From Plumapathes pennacea (lineage: Eukaryota; Cnidaria; Anthozoa; Antipatharia; Myriopathidae): a stretch of 64,000 bases of DNA. Made by a program: the position numbers and the translations under genes. The notes under the pieces were generated by a model. It searched no databases, was not told the DNA's origin, and saw only the letters and a program-made list of their open reading frames with translations. Numbering within the stretch: position 1 is the first letter of the stretch; each line of letters starts with the position of its first letter. This document shows positions 31,773-43,300 of this stretch, piece by piece. The stretch is taken from the NCBI GenBank assembly GCA_964036295.1, contig OZ038466.1, positions 18,595,097-18,659,096 on the forward strand, written 5' to 3'.

Positions 31773-32318
31773 GTGGTTGACCATGACATGGACTGCAAGG
31801 ATGATTTCTCCTGCACTCGAGAAGAAGTAAAAAGAGGAGAGAGAGCAGGAAAATGTGCAGAAAAGGAACAAGAGGAGGGAAAAGGAGGAGATGATAACAA
31901 AGACAAAGGAGAAGAAGCACATGCAGAAGAAGAAGTTCAAAATGGAGACAGGGAGGAAGAAGGAAAACAATATGCAAAAAAAGATGATGATGATAAAAAA
32001 CACGTAAAAGAGGAACATGCAGCAGCAGAAGGACAAGAAGGATGGGAAAGTGAGAATGAAGAACATGTCAATAGTGATGATGATAATGACGGTAAAGAAG
32101 ACGAACATGCAGAAGAAGGAGACGAAGAACATGTAGCAGCACAAGAAGAAAAAGGAGGAGAAGAACAAGAACAAGAGCAAGAGCAAGAACAAGAAAAGGA
32201 ACAAGAGCAAGAGCGGGGGGTCGAGCGATTTCCTGCATTTTTAGACCATTTAAGCTTTTGGAAGGAAATTTATCTTTCAGGTACTGCCGGTAAGTTCGGC
32301 GCCGCATCGAACGCGTAA
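31773..32318 (+). other. Acidic low-complexity ORF, 181 codons
   Basis: A purine-rich tract opens a long frame dominated by Glu, Asp, Lys and Gln, with loosely repeated EEHV/EEHA units and an (EQ)n run near the end, followed by a less biased C-terminus. It lies just beyond the transposase pseudogene. It may be a low-complexity extension of that gene or chance, since GA-rich DNA easily yields such frames. No function is assigned. Confidence 0.25.
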
Positions 32319-32935
32319 TAAAACACTTTGCTGCCTAACGCACACCCCCAATTGGCCAAACGACAGATAAATCTGTTGCAGCGCGCTAATAGTATAGGAG
32401 CCAACAAACTAGGGTCACCCTATTGCAATCATCAATCCCATGCAGATGATATAAGTAAGAGTCACATCATGGGATTGATGAATGTCATCCTTCTCTGGTT
32501 ACGCGTGGCATAGTCGTCAACAATTGCACTGTAATCCAAAGGTATATCCTTGTGAACATGGAGAGAATGTCTCGTTCTCAACAAACGCATTTTCTCTCAT
32601 TGGCTCTAGGGCTCTTTTCGGACGGATTAATTTTGCAACACAATTACACAAGTACGCCTGGGCCGGATCCCGGGCCGGATGAGTGTCAGAGTGTTGTTCG
32701 CACGCAGCACATCATTCCACATTGCTGCTAATTGTTTCTCAATTTTCTTTATAATAATATTACTGGTAACGACACTGAACAAGTTCTGAATTGATTGATA
32801 TAAACAACAACAAAAGACAAAAAACAAAGCCCGTGTACGATTGTAGAGGTCTACGTTGTCTGTTTGTCCCCCCCCCTCCGCCACTGGTCTACGGCCCATT
32901 GGCACTGTGGCACGTTGATATACCCTATACCCCAA

Positions 32936-33180
32936 TCCTTGGAAACTGGATTGTGACTTCCCTTACTATTCTGTCTAGTTCGGTGTCCGTTAAGTTCGAG
33001 CGAAACGTAATTTGGAAAAGACCGTTTGCTTCTATCCGTCTGCGGACAGTTCTAAGAGAAACACCCAGCATATCTGCAATATCAGGTCCCGTGAAGCCAT
33101 TGGCAAGAAAATACTCTAGTTGACTTTTTGAAATGCCATATTTCGGTCTTCCTACTCGTCCAGTTCATAGAAGAGGAGCT
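32936..33180 (-). pseudogene. Integrase-core transposon protein, N-terminal fragment
   Basis: On the minus strand, 33180 down to 32936 reads RPKYGISKSQLEYFL, TGPDIADMLGVSLRTVRRR and LTDTELDRIVREVTIQFP, a helix-turn-helix region of the type found at the N-terminus of integrase-core transposon proteins in corals and other invertebrates. A stop precedes the segment near 33166 and the frame breaks after the Arg-Ile-Gly. No integrase catalytic part follows, so it is a fragment. The family is recalled, not searched. Confidence 0.6.
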
Positions 33181-33247
33181 TGATATCCAGAATTATTGCT
33201 GATTTCTTCGAAACGTTGAAGTATATAATGTGATGGCCTGGCTGATG

Positions 33248-34120
33248 CTTTACATTGGGCGTTGCTAAACAGCGAAACAGCGAAACGAAACAGCGAAACA
33301 GTTTCAAAATTTAAATTTTAAAAAGAAAGGCAAAACAACATAAACCAGAAATCGAGAATGGCAGAGAGAGAATCGCCTCGAGCACCAACATGGATCCAAC
33401 TATAAACACGCACACACCGATCGAACGTCATGCAATAAATTGTTTCGAGTACTGAGTTCGAAGGCGAAGTTCCGTATGTCCTAGCTGTATCAGCACGTGC
33501 ATTAAAACTTACCGTCAAGCAACATGCATGCTTGTGCCTTCAATCAGAGTAGGTCGGCCATTCGCCTTTATCACACAGCGGCCATGTTGGATTTTACGTC
33601 ATAATTTTAACTCGAAAGCGAGGTCACGCGTGTAAACATTGCAAGGGCAGTGAAATGATTGTGAACACTAATGCCTGGTTCACACTAGCGACATAAAGAC
33701 ATAAAGAAATGATCAGTTTTTTCCTTATGTCGTTATGTCCATGTCGTTATGTTACTATTATGTCGTTATGTCTGCATGTTCACACTCCTAACATAACGAC
33801 ATTAACGTAACGACGTTATGCTCATGTCGTTATGTCGCTAGTGTGAACCATGCTTAACAGTTTGATGTGATGTGATGTGGAAAAGCTAATAGCGCCACGA
33901 AGGTGTTTAGCCCTCCGTCTGACCAAGTAAGTTCGCTTCAAGCTACGTGCGTTTATAGTTGGATCCATGTTGGTGCTCGAGGCGTTCTCATTCTCCGCCA
34001 TTCTCGATTTCTGGTTTATGTTGTTTTGCCTTTCTTTTTAAAATTTAAAATTTTGAAACTGTTTTGCTGTTTCGTTTCGCTGTTTCGCTGTTTCGCTGTT
34101 TAGCAACGCCCCTTTACATT
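33248..34120. mobile_element. Non-autonomous Mutator-like element with 9-bp target-site duplication
   Basis: The element spans 33257-34111 (855 bp). The same 9 bp, CTTTACATT, flanks it at 33248-33256 and 34112-34120. Its terminal inverted repeats are about 160 bp and nearly identical, starting GGGCGTTGCTAAACAGCGAA and containing matching strings such as TAAACCAGAAATCGAGAATG and CACCAACATGGATCCAACTA. Long TIRs with a 9-bp duplication are typical of MULEs. The interior has no coding capacity and holds a second, nested palindrome (33675-33851). Confidence 0.9.
33675..33851. repeat. Palindrome nested inside the Mutator-like element
   Basis: GGTTCACACTAGCGACATAA at the left is matched, inverted, by TTATGTCGCTAGTGTGAACC at the right, with TATGTCGTTATGTC repeats between. 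It is probably an older MITE captured inside the larger element. Confidence 0.8.
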
Positions 34121-34538
34121 GACCTGAGCTAGCTGAAAAACCTCTCTCCATATTTGATCCAGGCGACGATGGACAAATTCAGCTTCTCCAGCATTGAACT
34201 CTCGCTCGCCGTTTTTCAGGTAATGGACAATTTCGGAAATTTGATCCTCCAACTTTGAACTCGTGCAGTTTCGTCCGCCATTTTGAAAATTGAGTCGCTA
34301 CGTTGGTCGGGACACCACATGACTCTATATGAAGTCTACCGAATAAAAAGTCTATTAAATAAAAAGTCTGCCCGAATGAAAAGTCTACCGAACAAAAAGT
34401 CTACCCGAATGTAGTCACACACACACACAAAATAGACGATTCGTGTAAAAAATGTCGGCTTTACTCAAGGGATGTTACCATAAAAAATAGAAGTATCCAT
34501 CAAAATTAAAAGTCATAATTTTGGCACCGATGGCGCCT

Positions 34539-34546
34539 TATTTATA
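34539..34546 (+). promoter_or_regulatory. Possible TATA-like element of the CUB gene
   Basis: TATTTATA lies 145 bp upstream of the predicted ATG at 34691. The spacing is reasonable for a short 5' UTR, but the motif is common in AT-rich DNA. Confidence 0.2.
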
Positions 34547-34690
34547 GTCTTCAGTTTTTTCTAACACTGGCCAGATACTTTGTGTACGTATTCATTTTAG
34601 GATATACCGCTGAGTAAAAGGTACGGCTGGCTCGCTAGCACTCAGTCTCCTCTCGACTTTGGGAGTGCCGCTTTCAATATTTTGTCGACC

Positions 34691-37338
34691 ATGTTTTCTT
34701 TTGGGCTTATGTCGTTTTTTGTCATCTTGTATTATCCTACGATTTGTCAGGGAGGTGTAACAATCAAAGAGAAAGAGTGTAAAGGGCTAGTCCTAAAAAG
34801 GGACAACTCGATTGCCATTTCATCGCCGGGTTTTGGTGTGAGTTATCCAGCTCACTCGCAATGTACATACGAAGTAAAATACCCGGCTGATAAGCGGGTC
34901 AGTTTGCAGTTTATTTACTTTGATGTGGCTGGAGCGATGCCAAACTGCAGCGAAGACTACGTAGAAGTGAAAGTCGGGTAAGTGTTAAGCGGCGTTTTTG
35001 ATTTCGGTCTTTCCAACGCTCGAGTTCTTTCATAGCGCACAATATTGGTAAATAATTAACTAATTCCCCATTCCATGAATATGTTTGTTGATGTAGGATT
35101 CTCAACTTAGCCGCGCTCATATCCTCGAAATTGTACAGTACCACCTGGACGTGTAACAGATCCGAAAATATGTAGAAATATATACTGTATACAGCAAAAC
35201 GTTTATGATTTAACTGTAAAATTATCATATAATAGAAACACCTTTAAAATTTGACTGTTGTTCTGAGCGTTTAACCCGCTCTGGTGGTCATATCCACATG
35301 AGCTTCATGTTGAGGCAGACCAAAACAGTGTTATGTTATTTAAGCACATAAAGCAGGGTTTGTAAATAGCAATTAATAGAGCATTTTGGCAATTATTTCA
35401 GCCCATTTCTGTTAAGAATAGTTAGTGCCATATTGGGTATTAGTTGCATCAATACACCTCTTTCACAAAGGTGTGACCTCCGTTTTCAGTATTGCTGCAT
35501 GAGTGAAAAAAAAAAGTATCACTAACTTGAAAGTACATCCAAAATTAGTGATCTTGAGAAATTTCAGCATCTTGTTGTGAGAATCTGTGTTGCAACTGTT
35601 TCAATGTGTAGAGATTTGTATGGAGAAAGTCAATCTGGCCTTACTGGCCTCGCTTTCATGTATTTGCAGCACTTTACATTTGCTTGAGGTTAAGATACAC
35701 TGTTGGAATTGCGCGGAATTATTGTAAAGCATGCCCCTTGTAGTATCAGAAAATTTCTCTCCATAGTCTGAACCTTCTAAGCATTTGTAAATTAGGTGCC
35801 ACTATTGTGAAAATGGGTCATTCCGCAGTATTTTGGACAAAAATATGAGTAGGAAAAAGTAAACAGCAAGAAGACAAAACTGACATAGTTGAAAAGTAGA
35901 AGAGTTAAATTTATTTTAGGTGGGCCCAAAAATTTAATCATCATGTGACATCATGCATAAATCATCATTATTTTATGCATAACTAAAAAAAAATGGCATT
36001 ACGGAAGGGAAATAAGTTTTATATTCTAAAGGAGGCATTTTAAGAGAAATAGAAACCAAAGTGGTAAAGACAAAGTACTTCATACTAACATTATAAAAAT
36101 GTTAATGGAATCCAGAAAAAAAATTTCAGCAAAAATCCAGAATGCGGCTAAAGTACCATTTTCCCCTCCATAACAATTTTAGTTGGAAAAGTTTATTTTA
36201 TTCCTAGTGTAGTTTGGCCTGGGATGTCATACTTTGTGAAGTTCCAATTTAAAGTGGAGCTATTCAGATGAGATAACCAGTAAAACTGGACAAAGTTGAC
36301 TGATCAAAATATTGCAAGTTGAAATTTGTTACGGAGGGGAAAATTTTGTTATGGAGGAGAAATTGTTACAGAGGGGAAGATCAAGCAGATCTCAATATTG
36401 CACTGCACAGTGATGTGTGAAACACATAAAAAGTTTGTTTGTTTTGCTTGCTGCAGTCAATCAGACCCCACATTATCATAGCAGACCCCACATCAGCTGG
36501 TATCTTTATATATCTTGAATTTCAAGAGAAAATCCTGAAATGTGACCATTCAACCCCCCCCCCCCCACCTCCAAAAAAAAAAGACCATTTTCCAGCAGAA
36601 TTTTATTTAAATGGCATCAATTGACTAAACAAGGCATGCATGCTATATATTAAACTGTTATTAAATTGTCTAGCTGCTTCTGATCATATCTGTCATTAAT
36701 ACCAGTATGGCAAATGTTATTGCTCATGGCGAAGCGACAAGCTTGGGTTTCGAGGCCGTGTCTTTATCTTCTTTGTTTTATGGTGGGTTACAAATCTGCA
36801 CACGGTGATTGGTTCATATTATCATGTGATATGCGATGATGTAAACCGCCGTCGGGTTCGCTCGGTTGAGTGCCGTCTTTCATGCGGGAGGTTGCGGGTT
36901 CGAACCCCAGCCGGACCAGCACTCGGGGTCTTAAAATAACTAAGGATAAGATGCTGCCTTTGTTTCTATCAGCAAAAAAATGGTAAGATCTTCACGTGGC
37001 TCGGATGACTACGTAAAATGGCGGTCCCGTCTCCCTACTTCTATACTTGATTACAGGGGGACGTAAAAGAACCGCTGGGGACGTAAACAAATCTCTGGCA
37101 GTGACCATCCTCAGTGCCTGTACTCCACAGTAATATGGTGAAGCCATATTGTTGCAGAAAAACCCCTTGAGGGTATTAAAAATATGTATGTATGTCTGTC
37201 TGTATGTATGTATGTATGTATGTATGTATGTATGTATGTATGTATGTATGTATGTATGTATGTATGTATGTATGTATGTATGTATGTATGTATGTATGTA
37301 TGTATGTATGTATGTATGTATGTATGTATGTATGTATG

Positions 37339-37375
<37 letters not shown>

Positions 37376-40300
37376 TTGACTTCGCTAAACAACTTGAGAA
37401 GTGGCCAGTGAATATTGCTCGTTACTTGTGTGAAAAAGAAGTGCATCCCATCCAAACTCAACACCGTTGGGCTCTGTGGAACATGTACGGATAAACTGGA
37501 TTTTAGGGAACGATTAGGGACTAAAATGTGTTCAGTCATTTGTGAACTGCAAACTCAATGCTCAGGACTATTTTGGTGTATTTTTCATATCTGGTATACA
37601 ATGCAATTATTGCAAAACAAAGGCCACATGATCAAATGAAAGAAATATTTCAACAGGCAATGTACGATAAGCAGAAGAATGTTATGAGGCAACAGATGTC
37701 ATGTACAGAGTATAGCATAAATTCCATTGTTTTGCGGCTAAAGCTCATCATAGCTTTGGTTTCCGTTTTCGGCCTGTTATCTTCCCAGAAGTATTTCGTG
37801 CCGCCACAGAAAGTTTCGTAGGGACTAAATGTTTAGCGGCAACAGAGAAATTTGCAATCCCCCAGCGTTATCCATCAAACATCTGTTTACGGCTATTCTC
37901 AAAGCTTCCGCGGCAAACTTAAAGGCCACTTCGCACTGGATGCGCCGCGACACGCCGTAACTGTACGTGACAACATGACAAAATTAAATTCACACCGGAT
38001 GCGTCAACTCAGAGCAATGCCGTAAAAATAGAACAAGGCCAAATTTCAACGCGACAATGCGTTCAGTTACGGCGTGTCGCGACGCGTCCAGTGTGAATTG
38101 GCCTTTAAGTTTGCCGCGGAAGCTTTGAGAATAGCCGTAAACAGATGTTTGATGGATACCGCTGGGGGATTGCAAATTTCTCTGTTGCCGCTAAACATTT
38201 AGTCCCTACGAAACTTTCTGTGGCGGCACGAAATACTTCTGGGAAGATAACAGGCCGAAAACGGAAACCAAAGCTATGATGAGCTTTAGCCGCAAAACAA
38301 TGGAATTTATGCTATACTCTGTACATGACATCTGTTGCCTCATAACATTCTTCTGCTTATCGTACATTGCCTGTTGAAATATTTCTTTCATTTGATCATG
38401 TGGCCTTTGTTTTGCAATAATTGCATTGTATACCAGATATGAAAAATACACCAAAATAGTCCTGAGCATTGAGTTTGCAGTTCACAAATGACTGAACACA
38501 CTGTGAACAAAACCGCAATAATGTGAATTGATGTGAACAAGTGTTGTGTTACATTCCTAGCTTGTTACAGAACACAAAAACTCGAAAGTCTGATAGAAGA
38601 AACGTATTCAGTTAATAAAAGAAAACACAAAAGTATTGAAGCGAAGGCTGGATTAATCGTGGCCTCTCGTTAGAAATAAGAGTCAAAGTCAAACTGTCAA
38701 AAATCAATTGTGCATAAAAAGATATGTCACGCATTCTCAAAATGCAGGGTCGCAGTTTAATCAGGTTTCATTTGAGCAAGGTGTCAACAGCCAAGTTCTC
38801 TATAACTGTGTGATATTTTTCTGGTGAGAAACTGGAAGTCTCTCTTGGGAGTTCCACTCTTGTCCCTACTTATCCATTTTAGTATTCTGGTCTCGACGCA
38901 ACTCATGCCGCGAGCTCACTGGCAATGCCAGTCTAGTTGCATAATCATTGACGTCACAGGTTTTTCAACAGGTTTTTCCCTCAATTTTTAACTGATCGGA
39001 ATGAAACTGATGGCATTTGAAAGGACTTGTGGAGGTCTAAAAAAGTGTCTCAGTTTTTTTTATTTTGATTCAAAACATTTTTAAGATTTTTTAAATTTTA
39101 ACAATGTGAGAAATTTTCACAGTTTACATCAAAAATTTCATAAAAAAGTTTGAAGCAAAATCTCAAAATTCTGAGACACTATTTTGTATTTACTATGCTG
39201 TTGGTTTTGTTGTTATTAGTTAAAAATTGAGGGAGATTAAGTAAAACATACATAAAATATGTGACGTCACTGATTGTACAATAGGTTCTCCTAAGCTCAA
39301 TATCCATGGCAACGGCCACCGTGAATCAATGTGCTGATTTGCAACAAACATTTTGATATATTGCATGCAATTGTTTTATGTTTTTTGTCAAGTAAAAAAA
39401 TTAAAACCCGTATGGCATTTTTCTTTTTTGGGGGGGTGATACCTTAAGTATGATGCATTTATTTTGTTTATTTTGTGATAGTACATTTGTTTATGATTTT
39501 CAAAGATATGTTGCACACTACAATGCAAATTTTTGGCAGAGTTAAAGATTTAATACTGATACACAGTTGAAGGCATTTGTAACAAACTACTTTCTCGAAA
39601 ATCAAAGAATTTTATTTGTTTACCACGAAATGGGCATGAAAAATCACATGTATAACACATGTAACATGAACCCTTATTTATTTCTGTCAACAAGTTTTTC
39701 CTTTCATGTATTTTTTTCCCTAACATTTACAACATTAAATGTATTTATGTAGCATTTTAGTAAATGTATTTAATATGTAGCATTTTTAGTTCTGTAAATA
39801 AGAAAATAGATCATAAGTGATTAAGATTTTAGAACAAAAAATTATGAGAATCATTTTGGTTGCATAATATTGACAGTGTTTATTGAAAGTCATGCACAAT
39901 TTGAAAACTCCTTAAAGAATACTTTGTGTTTCTTCTACTTTGATTCATTTTTGCAACAAAGCATTTTCATCTTATGCCAACAATTATAACATAAAATTTT
40001 GGACAATTAAATAGTGTGTTTCCTTGTGCTAACTTGATGTGGACAAAAATTTCCCCTCCGTAATGGAACATCCGTACAAAAGAGATGCACTCACTGATTA
40101 ATGGCAAACAATTCAAACTTTTTATCTCAATAAATTAACAGCATATGCACTGACAAATAATCAGAGTATACTCTTGTTTCAATCCATGCTGCAAATTCAG
40201 AGAATTTTGAGAATAAAAGCAAACTAGTGAAAAATGCCAATTCTCTGATTCCCCTCCGTAACGGGCAAATTCCACCCCTTAGTGCTGCCAGCATAAAAGC

Positions 40301-43300
40301 CCTGCAGTTTAAAACATTCAAATTATAGCATCCCCAAATCTCTGTGATACCATGCGCAATTTACTTGGTTGTTGTGGAATTTGTCAAATTATGAGGCCTT
40401 GAAATGCTCTGATTTTCCCCTTCGTAACATTACCAAATACTGTGGAATACAAGACAAGACAAGACAACTTTTATTAGAGAACCATGTTACTGACTGTACA
40501 TAAGTATTTTTTTCTCTAATAGTATATGTAGTATTATGTAACATTAGGTATGTGTATGGTGATAAATGTGTAAAAGCTATATGTTTTTTCTAATTTGAAA
40601 ACACTCGTATATATATTTTGCTATTTCTGTTTTGTGGTTTTGTGGTGAAATAAGTTCTTTTTTAGTTGGTCACTGACTTGTTAATTTCTTGAAAAAGAGT
40701 TACATTTGTCGGCATATAATTATTTGACATTTGAGGAGGAAATGTTTTGCATTTTCCATGTGTTGACAACGTGGGTATTTTCTAAACTCTGGGCTTACGT
40801 AATTTCTGTGATCACTAATTCTCAATTTAGTATTTTCTGTATTTTGAATCTCGTTTAAGTAATTCTCAAATCCGTATTTGGTTTTGAACTCACGGTAGGT
40901 TCTTAATTCTTAATCCCTATTGCAGCTGTTACCCCCCCCCCCCCCCCCCCCCAATTCCCAGGCAATAAGAAAAAGCGGGCATTAACCCCTTCTTCCACTC
41001 TTTTGTATACCTGTTTCCTATTACAATTTTATGGTCGCTGTACAAATTCTACACCCTGCACTCCACACAGGAATGGTACTAATGTGTCATATATGTACAG
41101 TGGGTTAACACATACAGTACCGCTCAGAAACATCCGAACCATGGAACGCATTCGCGTTCAGATGCGTTCCTGACTGCGTTCGCGTTCACCTGTACTTGTG
41201 CCCTTCCTTACATTTGCACACATTGCATTTCACACTTCACTCATACTTACATTACATACAATAACCACATACTGTGTATATAATTTTTTGCATTTAAATG
41301 TCTCACTATGGGAACATGCACTATTTATCTCTGGCTACTGTATGATCCACTTTATTCAATGCTTGACGATAAACTATTTAGTAATTTAATGTGCAAGCAG
41401 TTTTAACAAGAGTGTTGTATTTTTGTCTCTTAGGTGTACGAATACAAAGAGCTTGGGCAAATTTTGTTCTGTCCAGTCTTTGCCACCTTTTCATTCAAGT
41501 GATGGTTGTATGACAATTGTGTTTAAGTCTGACAAGGAAGGATGCTCAAAAGGTTTTTTTGGACATGTTACTCTCTCCAGTGAAGATGAACCAGTGAGCT
41601 CAAGTTGCAGGTACAGGGCTCGAAATTGGGAAAAAAAGTTAGTCGCAATTTTCAACTAGTTCCGAAAATTTTAGTCACAAAATAGAATTACTCAAAGCAA
41701 AATTTACAATTTAAAGTAATATGCGAGTTAAGTAGTCAGAATTTTTTTTATTGATAACACTTTAATTTTAGCATCACTGTGATTTTGTTACTTCCATACA
41801 ATCACCATCAAAGGAGGGTGGAGTCGTTTTCTTGCGAACAAGCAATGCAGTTTGGCTATTTGTATGGCACCCATATGGCAACTTGTATTTGCTATTTGTA
41901 TGGGAGTCCAGAATTTTTGTTGAAATTCTTTTTATTACTTATTCTTGCCAATCCAAAATAACATATGTTTGTTTAGATGCAATAAGCGATTCTAGTGAGC
42001 GCCATTAATTTGAGTAAGATGAATTTGCTTAATCTCTGCATACTATGCGAATGGCTCACCTTAGGACACTTAGTTTTTACCCAGCTAATGTCATACAGCT
42101 GTCCTTAAAAGGATGGATTACAAGACTAAAAATATGTTGAAAATAATTTCTAACAACTTTTAAACAGAGATAGAGTATATTGACATGGCTCGAATAAGTA
42201 TTTACATGGAAATTCTACTGAATCTACTGACTCCCGTACGAATTATAACAGTTCACATAATTATTTGCTATTTATAGGGGATTATTCCTAAACTCCAGAA
42301 TATGTGCAGTTGAAGTAATTTATGCAAATATTCTGTCCCATTTCAGCAGAGCTGGTTTATTCTATTATCTTTATCATAATATTTTGTGCAGAAATGTACG
42401 CACTGAGAATCCTGTTCAAAACAAACATTTTGGTGCTGTACAAATAGCATGAAGCAGTGTCACGGAATACAGGAGTCAACATAAATGTTACAACTTTGCC
42501 CTGTCAGTTGTTTGAAATATCAGGATAAATATTTTCTCCTTGGTGGCTGATAGCTTTACAGAACGATGCTTTGGATGTTTTGTCCTCCCGCGGTACAGGG
42601 CAAGATGGAACGAATAGCAAATACAGTCGTCGTATGGGTCCAATCTGATTGTGTGAAGCTCGGTAAAAATTCTAAGTGTTGCGAGGTGATCCATTCGCAT
42701 AATACGTAGAGACTAAGCAAATTCATCTGACTCAAATAAATGGCACTCACTAGGATTGCTTATTGCATCTAAACAAACATATGTTATTTTGGATTGGCAA
42801 GAATAAATAATCAATGAAAATTCTGGACTCCTGTACGAATAGCAAATACAAGTCACCGTATGGGTGCCGTACTTGAAGAAACTGCTTTAATGGCATATGA
42901 AATAGGCGATCATGTCTTGTAACCTTCAAGGTAAATTTAACAGGATTTTGCTGATAAAGTTCAAACTTTCAGTTACAAGTAAGACACAAGACTACTGAAA
43001 TGGTATTTTTTTGTTAACCAAGCCATAAAATATAGGCACTATTCGCTAATTTGCCTACGACCGTCTAGCAATAAGCTAGTTGCTAATTTGCGACTGATAG
43101 ATAATTTTTAGTTGCAAAGTGAAAATTTTAGTTACAAATGCATCTGCTTCAGTTGCAATTTTGAGCCCTGAGGTATGAAGCTACATGTGTACAAGTAGTG
43201 TACTTTTTGTTTATGTTCTGACTGTAAAATTTCTGCCATTCCTGATGTTATAGTTTGGATGCTGGGGTAATATCTTATTTTATTGCCCTTTGCTTACTTG

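Noticed and set aside
31599..32210. Minus-strand Ulp1-like protease motif (HWLCL...LCLLDSL)
   Set aside because: The resemblance is short. The rest of the frame is Phe/Leu-rich antisense of the acidic tract, and no catalytic Asp/Cys context was found.
36847..36920. Functional tRNA gene
   Set aside because: It has A- and B-box-like strings but no acceptor stem that closes, and the sequence continues into a SINE-like body.
37111..37539. Met-Tyr-Val-Cys and Ile-His-Thr-Tyr repeat proteins
   Set aside because: Both are translations of the (TGTA)n microsatellite on the two strands.
37558..38469. The two 87-codon frames as a real duplicated gene
   Set aside because: They lie inside a palindrome, lack recognisable features, and are inverted copies of the same DNA.
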